Below, in pieces: positions 1 through 8,862 of a stretch of 64,000 nt of DNA. The DNA is from Candidatus Pantoea deserta (GTDB taxonomy: Bacteria > Pseudomonadota > Gammaproteobacteria > Enterobacterales > Enterobacteriaceae), in assembly GCF_003813865.1 (NCBI RefSeq), contig NZ_RMVG01000004.1, positions 124,001 through 188,000 of the forward strand. The letters run 5' to 3'. The position numbers and the translations under genes are program-made. Position 1 is the stretch's first letter; each line of letters begins with the position of its first letter. The notes under the pieces are model-generated. The model did no database searches. It was not told where the DNA came from and worked only from the letters and a program-made list of their open reading frames with translations.

Positions 1-1265
1 TCAACGATCCCTTGCTCAATCAGTACATTAACCAGCTTGGCCAGCGGCTGGTGGCGCATGCCGACTCGGTAAAAACGCCCTTCCACTTCTTTCTTATCCA
101 GAACGACGAGCTAAACGCCTTTGCCTTTTTTGGCGGCAACGTGGTTCTGCACGCCTCGCTGTTTCGCTTTACTGAAAACGAAAGCCAGCTGGCCTCGGTA
201 ATGGCGCATGAAATTTCCCACGTGACTCAGCGCCACCTGGCGCGCGCGATGGAAGACCAGAAGCGCAACGCGCCCCTGACCTGGGTCGGCGCGCTCGGCT
301 CGGTGTTGCTGGCGATGGCCAATCCCCAGGCGGGCATGGCGGCGCTGACCGGCACGCTGGCGGGGACGCAGCAGGGCATTATCAGTTTTACTCAGGGCAA
401 CGAGCAGGAGGCCGATCGTATCGGCATTCAGGTGTTGCAGCGCGCCGGGTTTGATCCCCAGGCGATGCCCAACTTTTTACAAAAGCTGGCCGATCAGAGC
501 CGCTTCTCTTCGAAACCGCCTGAAATCTTGCTGACGCACCCGCTGCCGGACAGCCGCCTGGCGGACACGCGCAACCGTGCGAATCAGATGCGCCCGGTGG
601 TGGTGCAGTCCTCGCAGGATTACTACATGGCGAAAGTCCGCGCGCTCGGCATGTACGCCACGGGGCGCAATCAGCTCACTGACGAGCTGCTGGATGAGTA
701 TGGCCGGGGCAACAGCCGCGAGCAGCAGGCCGCCCAGTACGGCAAAGCGGTGCAGTTTCTTGAAGCGAAAAGCTTTGCCAACGCGAAAAAGCTGATTGAA
801 CCGCTGCTGGCGAAGCAGCCGGATAACGTCTGGTTTCTCGATATTATGACCGACATCGATATCGGTCTTAATCAGCCGCAGCAGGCGATTACGCGCCTTA
901 ACGCCGCGGGCGCGGCCAAAAACAGCCCCGTGGTGCAGCTTAACCTGGCGAACGCCTGGGTCGAGGCGAAGCAGCCCGCCAACGCCAGCCGCATCCTTAA
1001 TCGCTACACCTGGGCGCATCCGGACGATCCTAACGGCTGGGAACTGCTGGCTCAGGCGTCGGCGCAGCAAGGTCTGAGAGATGAAGAGATGTCGGCGCGC
1101 GCCGAGACGCTGGCGCTGAACGGCCAACTGGATCAGGCGATTACGACCCTGAGCAGCGCCAGCGCGCAGGTGCCGGTCGGCAGCCTGAAACAGGCGCGCT
1201 ATGACGCGCGCATCGATCAGCTGCGCCAGCTGCAAAACCGCTTTAAACAGTATCAGAAAGGATAA
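1..1265 (+). CDS. bepA: BepA, periplasmic beta-barrel assembly-enhancing metalloprotease (5' end missing)
   Basis: M48-family zinc protease of the periplasm that helps LptD assembly and degrades stalled outer-membrane proteins. The reading frame is open from the window edge, so the signal peptide and N-terminus lie outside; about 420 codons are visible against about 487 in E. coli. The zinc motif HEISH lies at about 207-221, and a downstream NEQEAD stretch supplies the third metal ligand. After a Gly/Ala-rich segment the C-terminal half is helical TPR-like sequence, as in the family. It is followed after 6 bases by arsC, the same order as E. coli yfgC-yfgD. Nothing unusual apart from the truncation by the window. 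Confidence 0.95.
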   Translation, partial: NDPLLNQYINQLGQRLVAHADSVKTPFHFFLIQNDELNAFAFFGGNVVLHASLFRFTENESQLASVMAHEISHVTQRHLARAMEDQKRNAPLTWVGALGSVLLAMANPQAGMAALTGTLAGTQQGIISFTQGNEQEADRIGIQVLQRAGFDPQAMPNFLQKLADQSRFSSKPPEILLTHPLPDSRLADTRNRANQMRPVVVQSSQDYYMAKVRALGMYATGRNQLTDELLDEYGRGNSREQQAAQYGKAVQFLEAKSFANAKKLIEPLLAKQPDNVWFLDIMTDIDIGLNQPQQAITRLNAAGAAKNSPVVQLNLANAWVEAKQPANASRILNRYTWAHPDDPNGWELLAQASAQQGLRDEEMSARAETLALNGQLDQAITTLSSASAQVPVGSLKQARYDARIDQLRQLQNRFKQYQKG

Positions 1266-1271
1266 ACGCTG

Positions 1272-1613
1272 ATGGTCACCATTTATCACAACCCGCGCTG
1301 TAGCAAGAGCCGTGAAACCCTGGCGCTGCTGAAAACGCGCGGCATTGAACCAGAGGTCGTGCTCTATCTGGAAACGCCGCCGGATCGCGATACGCTGCAA
1401 ATTCTGCTGCAAAAGTCTGGCATGAGCAGCGCGCGTCAGCTGATGCGGACCAAAGAGGATCTCTACAGAGAACTCCAGCTGGAAAACGCCAGCGAAAGCG
1501 AGCTGCTTGACGCGCTGGTTGCGCATCCGAAGCTACTGGAGCGTCCGGTGGTCATTAACGGCGAACGCGCCTGTCTTGGCCGCCCGCCGGAAGCGGTGCT
1601 GGGGATCCTTTAA
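1272..1613 (+). CDS. arsC: ArsC-family arsenate reductase (YfgD type)
   Basis: 113-residue thioredoxin-fold protein of the glutaredoxin-dependent arsenate reductase family. The N-terminal HNPRCSKSR motif carries the catalytic cysteine, and the conserved ERPVV and GRPPE segments follow near the C-terminus. It corresponds to E. coli YfgD (about 119 residues), a paralogue of plasmid ArsC; arsenate reduction is likely but unproven for this chromosomal form. It is probably co-transcribed with bepA. Its stop overlaps the stop of the convergent hda gene by a few bases, leaving no room for a terminator between them. Confidence 0.88.
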   Translation: MVTIYHNPRCSKSRETLALLKTRGIEPEVVLYLETPPDRDTLQILLQKSGMSSARQLMRTKEDLYRELQLENASESELLDALVAHPKLLERPVVINGERACLGRPPEAVLGIL

Positions 1614-2311
1614 AGCCCCAGCGTCTCTTTGACAAAGGGGATAGTGAGCTTGCGCTGCGCGCTGATGGAGGCGCGATCGAGACGATCCAGGGTGTCAAAC
1701 AGCGTGCGCATTTCGCGATCGAGGCGCTTCAGCAGGAAGCGCCCGACATCTTCCGGCAGTTCAAATCCGCGCATCCCGGCACGCAGCTGCAAGGCCTGAA
1801 GCTTATCTTCGTCGCTCAGCGGTTGCAGGCGGTAGATCTGCCCCCAGTCGAGGCGTGACGCCAGATCCGGCAGATTAAGATTGAGCTGGCGCGGCGGACG
1901 ATCGCCGGTGATGAATAGCCGGGTTTTGCCGGTTTCCAGAATGCGGTTATAGAGATCGAAGATCGCCATCTCCCACGCCTCTTCTCCGGCAATGCACTCA
2001 ATATTATCGATGCAGACCAGCGCCAGATGCTCCATGCCGTCCAGCACGTCGGGCACGAACCAGGTGCGTTTATCCAGCGGCACATAGCCAACCGCTTCGC
2101 CGCGCGCCGACATTTCCGCACAGGCGGCATGCAGCAGATGACTTCGGCCTCCGCCTTCGCGCGACCAGAAATAGAGATAGCTGCCGTGTTGCTGACTGAG
2201 AGCGCCTTTGAGCGCGGCAATAAGCGACGGGTTCTCCCCCGGCCAGAAGCTGGCGAAAGTCTCGTCGTCCGGTAAGTAAAGTGGCAGTGACAGTTGTGCC
2301 GGCGTGTTCAG
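1610..2311 (-). CDS. hda: Hda, DnaA inactivator, with probable CTG start
   Basis: AAA+ DnaA homologue that binds the DNA-loaded beta clamp and stimulates ATP hydrolysis by DnaA (RIDA), preventing over-initiation. The clamp-binding motif QLSLPL is at residues 5-10, followed by the AAA+ core with a CIDNIE Walker B-like segment and the GDRPPRQL sensor region. A longer frame opens at 2335. The start chosen is the CTG at 2311: it gives 233 residues, the E. coli length, begins [10 protein letters not shown] as that protein does, and has GAGGTG just upstream. A CTG start for E. coli hda is remembered from the literature. It is downstream of uraA on the same strand, as in E. coli. Confidence 0.93.
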   Translation of the reverse strand: MNTPAQLSLPLYLPDDETFASFWPGENPSLIAALKGALSQQHGSYLYFWSREGGGRSHLLHAACAEMSARGEAVGYVPLDKRTWFVPDVLDGMEHLALVCIDNIECIAGEEAWEMAIFDLYNRILETGKTRLFITGDRPPRQLNLNLPDLASRLDWGQIYRLQPLSDEDKLQALQLRAGMRGFELPEDVGRFLLKRLDREMRTLFDTLDRLDRASISAQRKLTIPFVKETLGL

Positions 2312-2402
2312 AAGCACCTCAAAAAGAACAGGCAAAAATCAGGGCAAGTCTACCACAGTTTTCCTCAGGAAAGGATAACGGGCATCCCTGCCCCGTCGGG
2401 TG

Positions 2403-3689
2403 TCAGTGACCGCCCTTTTGGTCCGCGTCCAGCACCACCTCTTCCGGACGCAGCAGCGTGATAACGCGGAAAATCAGCGCCAGCACGACGCCGACCAGCG
2501 TCGCCAGCGCCATGCCTTTCAGCTCGGCCGCCCCAATATGCACCTTCGCGCCGCTGACGCCAATAATCAGAATAACCGAGGTCAGGATCAGATTCTGCGC
2601 CTTGCTGTAATCGACTTTAGATTCGATCAGAACGCGAATGCCCGACGCGCCGATCACGCCGTAGAGCAGCAGCGACACGCCGCCCATTACCGGTACCGGA
2701 ATGGCCTGGATCGCCGCCGCCAGTTTGCCTACGCACGACAGCAGAATCGCAATAATTGCCGCGCCGCCGATGACCCAGGTGCTGTAAACGCGGGTAATCG
2801 CCATCACGCCGATGTTTTCGCCGTAGGTGGTGTTCGGCGTCGAGCCGAAAAAGCCGGAAATTACCGTTGAAAGCCCGTTGGCAAACATAGAGCGATGCAG
2901 GCCAGGATCGCGGATCAGATCCTTTTTCACGATATTGGCCGTTACCACCAGATGCCCGACGTGCTCGGCGATAACCACCAGCGCCGCGGGCAATACGGTG
3001 AGCATGGCTGCCCACTCAAAGCGCGGCGTATAGAAGGTCGGCAGCGCAAACCAGGGCGCGTTGTAGACTGGCGTCCAGTCAACGATGCCCATGGCAAAGG
3101 AGAGCGCGTAGCCCGCCACTACCCCCACCAGAATTGGAATAATGGCGAGGAAGCCGCGAAACAGCACCGAGCCAAAAACGGTTACCGCCAGCGTCACCAG
3201 TGAAATCGTAACGGTGGTGCTGTCAGCGCTACTGCCTTCGGCGGGCAGCAAGCCGGCCATATTAGCCGCGACGCCAGCCAGCTCCAGACCGATAACCGCG
3301 ACAATCGCGCCCATGGCCGCAGGAGGAAACATCACATCAATCCAGCCGGTTCCGGCTTTTTTCACAATCAGCGCGACAATACAGAACAGCACGCCGCACA
3401 AAATAAAGCCGCCAAGCGCCAGCTCATAGCCCAGCGGCAACAGCAGCAGCACCGGCGAAATAAAGGCGAAGCTGGAACCGAGATAGGCGGGGATTTTGCC
3501 CTTACAGATAAACAGATAAAGCAGCGTGCCGACGCCGTTGAACAGCAGCACCGTTGCCGGGTTGATATGGAACAGGATCGGTACCAGCACCGTTGCGCCA
3601 AACATAGCGAACAGATGTTGCAGGCTGAGCGGTATCGTTTGCAGTAGCGGTGGGCGCTCACTGACGCCGATGGCGCGACGAGTCATCAT
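2403..3689 (-). CDS. uraA: UraA uracil:proton symporter
   Basis: Inner-membrane uracil permease of the NCS2 family, 428 residues (E. coli 429) with a run of hydrophobic segments consistent with 14 transmembrane helices. The N-terminus and the FGSTPNTTYGEN region in the second half match UraA closely. It follows upp with a hairpin and T-run in the 66-base gap, so salvage (upp) and uptake (uraA) form an operon whose distal gene may be attenuated. No unusual residues noted. Confidence 0.96.
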   Translation of the reverse strand: MMTRRAIGVSERPPLLQTIPLSLQHLFAMFGATVLVPILFHINPATVLLFNGVGTLLYLFICKGKIPAYLGSSFAFISPVLLLLPLGYELALGGFILCGVLFCIVALIVKKAGTGWIDVMFPPAAMGAIVAVIGLELAGVAANMAGLLPAEGSSADSTTVTISLVTLAVTVFGSVLFRGFLAIIPILVGVVAGYALSFAMGIVDWTPVYNAPWFALPTFYTPRFEWAAMLTVLPAALVVIAEHVGHLVVTANIVKKDLIRDPGLHRSMFANGLSTVISGFFGSTPNTTYGENIGVMAITRVYSTWVIGGAAIIAILLSCVGKLAAAIQAIPVPVMGGVSLLLYGVIGASGIRVLIESKVDYSKAQNLILTSVILIIGVSGAKVHIGAAELKGMALATLVGVVLALIFRVITLLRPEEVVLDADQKGGH

Positions 3690-3721
3690 TTATCCCCTTT
3701 AAAGAGTATGTTTTTTTTGCC

Positions 3722-3748
3722 AAAAAAAAGCCGACTCTCTGGTCGGCT
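3722..3748 (-). terminator. Hairpin plus T-run between upp and uraA
   Basis: On the minus strand AGCCGAC, a short loop and GTCGGCT are followed by eight T residues: a classical intrinsic terminator. It lies inside the upp-uraA unit, so it probably lowers or regulates read-through into uraA. Confidence 0.8.
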
Positions 3749-3755
3749 GATTCAG

Positions 3756-4382
3756 TTATTTAGTTCCGAAAATCTTGTCGCCGGCATCGCCGAGGCCTGG
3801 AATGATATAACCTTTTTCGTTTAATCCATGATCGACCGACGCGGTGTACAGCTCAACATCAGGATGCGCCTTCTCCAGCGCAGCGATGCCTTCCGGCGCG
3901 GCCACCAGAACCAGCACTTTGATGCTGGTGCAGCCCGCTTTTTTCAGCAGATCGATCGTGGCGATCATCGAGCCGCCGGTTGCCAGCATCGGGTCGACCA
4001 CCAGCGCCAGGCGCTCTTCGATATTGGACACCAGCTTCTGAAAGTACGGCACCGGCTCCAGCGTCTCTTCATCACGGTAAACGCCTACCACGCTGATACG
4101 CGCGCTGGGAACGTGTTCCAGCACGCCTTCCATCATGCCCAGACCAGCGCGCAGAATCGGCACCACGGTGATTTTTTTGCCTTTAATCTGATCGATTTCC
4201 ACCGGGCCGTTCCAGCCTTCGATGGTAACGCGCTCGGTTTCCAGATCGGCGGTGGCTTCGTAGGTCAGCAGGCTGCCCACTTCAGACGCCAGCTCGCGGA
4301 AGCGCTTCGTACTGATATCATGCTCACGCATCAGGCCCAGTTTATGTTTGACCAGCGGGTGTTTGACTTCCACGATCTTCAT
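3756..4382 (-). CDS. upp: Uracil phosphoribosyltransferase
   Basis: Converts uracil and PRPP to UMP in the cytoplasm (pyrimidine salvage). The 208-residue length and [16 protein letters not shown] start match E. coli Upp exactly; a longer frame extends to 4496 but the extra residues are unlike Upp. The PRPP-binding loop is seen as DPMLATGG and the uracil-binding end as [12 protein letters not shown]. Transcribed divergently from purM, with which it shares a 239-base promoter region. Confidence 0.97.
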   Translation of the reverse strand: MKIVEVKHPLVKHKLGLMREHDISTKRFRELASEVGSLLTYEATADLETERVTIEGWNGPVEIDQIKGKKITVVPILRAGLGMMEGVLEHVPSARISVVGVYRDEETLEPVPYFQKLVSNIEERLALVVDPMLATGGSMIATIDLLKKAGCTSIKVLVLVAAPEGIAALEKAHPDVELYTASVDHGLNEKGYIIPGLGDAGDKIFGTK

Positions 4383-4543
4383 TGGTGTTCTCCCGGAATG
4401 AGTTGAGCTAAAAAAAAATCGCGGGATTATACCGCCTTTTCGCCAGCGCGCCATATGTCGTTGCGCAAAGAGGGAAAGTTTTGATCCGTTATTCAAGGAT
4501 TGATGAAAATTGTCCGGCGCGCAATTTCACCTGTCAATGGGAC

Positions 4544-4559
4544 TCGCAAACGTTTGCCT
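4544..4559 (+). promoter_or_regulatory. PurR operator upstream of purMN
   Basis: The 16-mer TCGCAAACGTTTGCCT matches 14 of 16 positions of the PurR consensus ACGCAAACGTTTGCGT. It lies 62 bases before the purM start, as expected for purine repression of purMN. Confidence 0.9.
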
Positions 4560-4621
4560 GCGCTGTTAGAATTGCCGCGCTTTTTGTTAACCACCAACCG
4601 CAATCGCGTGGGGATTCCGCA

Positions 4622-5662
4622 GTGACCGACAAGACCTCTCTCAGCTACAAAGACGCCGGTGTTGATATTGATGCTGGTAATGCTCTGGTTGACCGTATTA
4701 AAGGCGTAGTGAAAAAGACCCGCCGCCCGGAAGTTATGGGTGGGCTGGGCGGTTTCGGTGCGCTTTGCGCACTGCCGCAAAAATATCGCGAGCCGGTGCT
4801 GGTCTCCGGAACCGACGGCGTCGGCACCAAGCTGCGTCTGGCGATGGATCTGAAGCGCCACGACGCGATCGGCATCGATCTGGTCGCGATGTGCGTAAAC
4901 GATCTGGTGGTTCAGGGCGCGGAGCCGCTGTTTTTCCTTGACTACTATGCGACCGGCAAGCTTGACGTTGAGACCGCCTCCTCTGTGATTACCGGTATTG
5001 CGGAAGGCTGCCTACAGTCTGGCTGCGCCCTGGTGGGCGGCGAAACCGCTGAAATGCCGGGCATGTACCACGGCGAAGATTATGACGTGGCGGGTTTCTG
5101 CGTCGGCGTCGTCGAGAAGTCAGAAATCATCGACGGCTCTAAGGTGCAGGACGGCGACGTGCTGATCGCATTAGGATCCAGCGGCCCGCATTCCAACGGT
5201 TATTCGCTGGTGCGCAAGATCCTCGAAGTCAGCCAGACCGATCCGCTGACCAAACAGCTGGAAGGCAAGCCGCTGGCGGATCACCTGCTGGAACCGACGC
5301 GCATCTACGTGAAAAATATCCTGAGCCTGATTGAGCAGGTCGATGTGCACGCTATTGCCCATCTGACCGGCGGCGGCTTCTGGGAGAACATTCCGCGCGT
5401 GCTGCCGGACAACACTCAGGCGATCATCGATGAGAAGAGCTGGGAATGGCCAGCCGTGTTCAGCTGGATGCAGCAGGCCGGTAACGTCAGCCGTCACGAA
5501 ATGTACCGCACCTTTAACTGCGGTGTCGGCATGGTCATCGCGCTGAGCGCGGCCGACGCGGATAAAGCCGTTGAGCTGATGAGCGCCGCGGGCGAGAAAG
5601 CCTGGAAGATCGGCGTGATCAAGGCGTCCGACGCCGAAGAGCGCGTGGTCATCAACGCATGA
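4622..5662 (+). CDS. purM: AIR synthetase (phosphoribosylformylglycinamidine cyclo-ligase)
   Basis: Closes the imidazole ring in purine synthesis: FGAM plus ATP gives AIR. 346 residues (E. coli 345). The GTG at 4622 is chosen because the protein then begins [18 protein letters not shown] like E. coli PurM; the frame stays open upstream to 4481 without similarity. Glycine-rich SGTDGVGTK and [11 protein letters not shown] segments of the ATP-binding PurM fold are present, as is [14 protein letters not shown]. It overlaps purN by 4 bases (ATGA), implying coupled translation. A PurR box lies upstream. Confidence 0.97.
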   Translation: MTDKTSLSYKDAGVDIDAGNALVDRIKGVVKKTRRPEVMGGLGGFGALCALPQKYREPVLVSGTDGVGTKLRLAMDLKRHDAIGIDLVAMCVNDLVVQGAEPLFFLDYYATGKLDVETASSVITGIAEGCLQSGCALVGGETAEMPGMYHGEDYDVAGFCVGVVEKSEIIDGSKVQDGDVLIALGSSGPHSNGYSLVRKILEVSQTDPLTKQLEGKPLADHLLEPTRIYVKNILSLIEQVDVHAIAHLTGGGFWENIPRVLPDNTQAIIDEKSWEWPAVFSWMQQAGNVSRHEMYRTFNCGVGMVIALSAADADKAVELMSAAGEKAWKIGVIKASDAEERVVINA

Positions 5663-6297
5663 AAAAGCTGGTTGTACTGATTTCCGGCAACGGAAGTAAC
5701 CTTCAGTCCATCCTCGACGCCTGTGCAGACGGGCGTATTAACGGCAGCGTCGCTGCCGTTTTCAGTAATAAGGCGACGGCGTTTGGCCTGACGCGCGCCC
5801 GTGCGGCGGGTGTGCCCGCCCACGCGCTGGCGGCCAGCGACTTTCCCGATCGCGACGCGTTCGATCGGCAGCTCATGCAGGAAATCGACGCCTTTGCGCC
5901 GGATCTGGTGGTGCTGGCGGGCTATATGCGCATTCTCAGCAGCGCCTTTGTCGCGCACTATCAGGATCGCCTGCTGAATATCCACCCTTCCCTGCTGCCG
6001 AAGTATCCTGGCCTGCATACGCATCGTCAGGCGCTGGCCAACGGCGACGACGAACACGGTACCTCAGTGCATTTCGTGACCGACGAACTGGACGGCGGCC
6101 CCGTGGTGTTACAGGCCAAAGTGCCGGTATTCGCCGACGACAGCGAAGAGGCGATCACCGCGCGCGTGCAGCATCAGGAACATGCCATTTATCCGCTGGT
6201 GATTAACTGGTTCGTCGAGGGGCGATTAGCGATGCGCGAGGGCAAAGCCTGGCTGGATAATCAGCCGCTACCGCCGCAGGGTTACGCGCACGATTAA
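5659..6297 (+). CDS. purN: GAR transformylase 1, 10-formyl-THF dependent
   Basis: Transfers a formyl group from 10-formyltetrahydrofolate to GAR, the third step of purine synthesis. 212 residues, the E. coli length. N-terminal nucleotide-binding SGNGSNLQ, the catalytic Asn and His in [12 protein letters not shown] and the conserved Asp in [10 protein letters not shown] are all visible. Second gene of the purMN operon, start overlapping the purM stop. In E. coli purN is not followed by a pst gene; here the next gene is a convergent pstB. Confidence 0.97.
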   Translation: MKKLVVLISGNGSNLQSILDACADGRINGSVAAVFSNKATAFGLTRARAAGVPAHALAASDFPDRDAFDRQLMQEIDAFAPDLVVLAGYMRILSSAFVAHYQDRLLNIHPSLLPKYPGLHTHRQALANGDDEHGTSVHFVTDELDGGPVVLQAKVPVFADDSEEAITARVQHQEHAIYPLVINWFVEGRLAMREGKAWLDNQPLPPQGYAHD

Positions 6298-6408
6298 GGG
6301 ATCGCGAGCCGTTTCCAGCAGACGGCTCATTATCCAGCATCGTGTCAGCGAAAAACGCCCCCTGTCCGCCGCGTATTGCGCCATGCTGCTTGCCCCCCAG
6401 GCGCCTGT

Positions 6409-6437
6409 TTGCGCAGGCCAGGGTGTCGCCTGCGCAA
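6409..6437. repeat. Inverted repeat between purN and pstB
   Basis: A perfect 10-base inverted repeat (TTGCGCAGGC / GCCTGCGCAA) with a 9-base loop lies in the 151-base gap between convergent purN and pstB. There is no T-run on either strand, so it may be a transcript-end hairpin rather than a strong intrinsic terminator. Confidence 0.5.
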
Positions 6438-6448
6438 CCTCTGCTCCG

Positions 6449-7225
6449 TTAGCCATAGCGCCCGGTAATATAGTCTTCGGTTCGCCGACTGCGCGGCGAG
6501 GTAAAGATGCGATCCGTCTCATCAAACTCCACCACCGCGCCCTGATGCATAAAGGCCGTGTAGTCCGACACGCGCGACGCCTGCTGCATATTGTGCGTTA
6601 CCAGCACCAGCGTAAAATGCTGCTTCAGCGTGGTCATCAGCTCCTCGATCACCAGCGTTGAGATGGGATCGAGCGCCGAAGTCGGCTCGTCCAGCAGCAG
6701 CACGCTCGGCTCAATGGCAATGGCGCGGGCGATCACCAGCCGCTGCTGCTGACCGCTGGAGAGCGTCAGCGCATTTTGCCCTAGCTGATCTTTTACCTCG
6801 CTCCACAGCGCCGCCGCTCGCAGCGCACGCTCGCATGCTTCATTCAGCACGCGCCTGTCGCGCACGCCCTGCAACCGCAGTCCATACACCACATTTTCAT
6901 ATATCGACTTAGGAAACGGATTGGGACGCTGAAACACCATGCCGACCTGCCGCCGCAGCGCCGACAGATCCTGTGACGGCTGCATAATGTCGCGATCGCC
7001 GAGCAAAATCTCGCCCTCGATACGGCAGCGGCTCACAACATCGTTCATACGATTAAAACAGCGCAGCAGCGTAGATTTGCCGCAGCCAGACGGGCCAATC
7101 AGCGCAGTGATGCGCTTCTCAGGGATATGCAGCGTAATATCATGCAGCGCCTGACGCTCGCCATACCATAACGAGAGGTGGTTTAGCGTCAGCGCCGGGG
7201 CGGTATCGGGCATCATAGTCATCAT
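6449..7225 (-). CDS. pstB: Phosphate ABC transporter ATPase, PstB type (second-type Pst system)
   Basis: Cytoplasmic ATPase energising phosphate import. Walker [10 protein letters not shown] is at residues 44-52, Walker B VLLLDEP at about 175-181, and the C-terminal THNMQQA and [10 protein letters not shown] match PstB. The ABC signature reads LSSGQ (residues 155-159) rather than the usual LSGGQ; the rest of the signature helix is normal, so activity is likely. It lies 2 bases after pstA. Unlike the canonical operon there is no phoU or pstS next to it. Probably a paralogue of a classical pstSCAB elsewhere in the genome (inference). Confidence 0.88.
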   Translation of the reverse strand: MMTMMPDTAPALTLNHLSLWYGERQALHDITLHIPEKRITALIGPSGCGKSTLLRCFNRMNDVVSRCRIEGEILLGDRDIMQPSQDLSALRRQVGMVFQRPNPFPKSIYENVVYGLRLQGVRDRRVLNEACERALRAAALWSEVKDQLGQNALTLSSGQQQRLVIARAIAIEPSVLLLDEPTSALDPISTLVIEELMTTLKQHFTLVLVTHNMQQASRVSDYTAFMHQGAVVEFDETDRIFTSPRSRRTEDYITGRYG

Positions 7226-7227
7226 CT

Positions 7228-8862
7228 TTATTGGGTCATCAGGCGATAGCGTTCGCGCAGCCGGTGGCGCAGCGCCATGGCCAGCAAATTGAGCGACAGA
7301 ATAATCATCACCAGCAGCAGGGCCGTGGCGTACACCAGCGGTCGGTCGGCTTCTACGTTGGGGCTTTGAAAGGCAAGATCGTAAATCTGAAAGCCGAGAT
7401 GCATAAACTTGCGATCGAGGTGCAGCCAGGGAAAGACCGCGTCAACCGGCAACTCCGGCACCATTTTGACCACGCCCACCAGCATCAGCGGCGCGGTTTC
7501 CCCCGCCGCGCGCGCTACCGCCAGAATCAGGCCGGTCAGCATGGCGGGTAGCGCCATCGGCAGGATCACCTGCCACAGCGTCTCGGCCTGGGTCGCCCCC
7601 AGCGCCAGCGAGCCGTGCCGCAGCGAATCAGGAATGCGTGACAGCCCCTCTTCGGTGGCGACAATTACCACCGGCAGCGTCAGCAGCGCCAGCGTCAGCG
7701 CCGCCCACAGCAAGCCCGGCGTGCCAAAAGTGGGATTGGGCAGCGCGCGAGAGAAGAAAAGCTGATCGAGCGTTCCCCCTGCCAGCCAGACGAAAAAGCC
7801 CAGCCCAAAAACGCCGTACACAATCGACGGCACGCCCGCCAGATTCACCACGGCGATGCGCACCAGCCGCGTCAGGGCGTTACGCCCGGCATACTCGTGC
7901 AGCCAGATGGCGGCGATGACGCCAAAGGGCATCACGATCAGCGACATCAGCAGCACCATCAGCACGGTGCCGAAGATAGCCGGAAACGCGCCGCCGTCGC
8001 TTTCGGTCGGGGAATCGCTGATAAAATGCCAGATCTGCCGCAGCGTATGCAGGCTCTTTTGCTGCATGTTCATGGCATTGGGATACCAGGCCTCAACGAT
8101 TTGCGCGAGCGGAATGGCGTGCTGACGATCCTGGGCGTCGCTCAGGATCAACACATCGCGCAGGCTTTCATGCTGCAAATCGGCCAGCTGGCCGCTGAGC
8201 TGCGCGAAACGACGCTGCAACGCGGCCTGGTTGGCCTCGAACTCTGACAGCGCGCGGGTGTCGAACTGCTGCTGCTGACGCAACTGGTCGGCACGCGCGT
8301 CCAGCGCCGCCAGCTGATCGTTAAGCCGCGCCAGTTCCACATGACGAATGCGATCGATTTTATGCAGCAGCCCACGCACCTGTTTCAGCCGCTGATGCAG
8401 CAGGGCATCTGGATCGCGCGCCGTCAGCGGCTCATCATCTTCGCGCAGGCCGACAAACCAGCCGTAGGCGTTGCCGCCGCTGCGCCGCTGCAATACCAGA
8501 ACCGCCTCTGGCTGACTGACCTTTATCGCTTCGCGCGTGTAAAGCACGCGAAAATCGGGCGCATCCCAGTCGCGGTTGCCGGTTTTAATCAGGTAGCGGT
8601 GAACGTAGCTGACTGACGGCTGCGCATCGCCTTCTGCGGCGGGCGCGGGAAAGCGCGGCTGATGCTCAAGGGTTTCTCCCAGCAGCGCCCTGCTCTGACC
8701 GTCGGGCTGCGTCAGCGTGTAGAGATCGACGCGCTGCGGCCAGAAGGCGCGCATGCCCTGCCATGCCAGCAGCCCAATCAGCAAGGTAAAAGCCAGCAGA
8801 CAGACGGCGACCGCGCCTGCGGTCAGCCAGCGCCAGCGATCGTTTTGTCGCATCGCCCTCAT
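7228..8862 (-). CDS. pstA: Phosphate ABC transporter permease, large PstA type
   Basis: Inner-membrane permease, 544 residues against about 296 for classical PstA. A TM segment near residues 15-35 is followed by an extended extra-membrane region with a strong coiled coil at about residues 175-240 (Leu/Gln/Arg-rich heptads), then a C-terminal half with the MetI-like permease fold including [12 protein letters not shown]. Large PstA proteins of this kind occur in pseudomonads, vibrios and some enterobacteria beside ppk. The ATG overlaps the pstC stop (ATGA). Substrate specificity is inferred from the family. Confidence 0.85.
   Translation of the reverse strand: MRAMRQNDRWRWLTAGAVAVCLLAFTLLIGLLAWQGMRAFWPQRVDLYTLTQPDGQSRALLGETLEHQPRFPAPAAEGDAQPSVSYVHRYLIKTGNRDWDAPDFRVLYTREAIKVSQPEAVLVLQRRSGGNAYGWFVGLREDDEPLTARDPDALLHQRLKQVRGLLHKIDRIRHVELARLNDQLAALDARADQLRQQQQFDTRALSEFEANQAALQRRFAQLSGQLADLQHESLRDVLILSDAQDRQHAIPLAQIVEAWYPNAMNMQQKSLHTLRQIWHFISDSPTESDGGAFPAIFGTVLMVLLMSLIVMPFGVIAAIWLHEYAGRNALTRLVRIAVVNLAGVPSIVYGVFGLGFFVWLAGGTLDQLFFSRALPNPTFGTPGLLWAALTLALLTLPVVIVATEEGLSRIPDSLRHGSLALGATQAETLWQVILPMALPAMLTGLILAVARAAGETAPLMLVGVVKMVPELPVDAVFPWLHLDRKFMHLGFQIYDLAFQSPNVEADRPLVYATALLLVMIILSLNLLAMALRHRLRERYRLMTQ

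Noticed and set aside
477..1526. 349-codon minus-strand open frame over bepA/arsC
   Set aside because: Arg/Gln/Leu-rich shadow of bepA in GC-rich DNA; no family similarity, and it spans two well-supported plus-strand genes.
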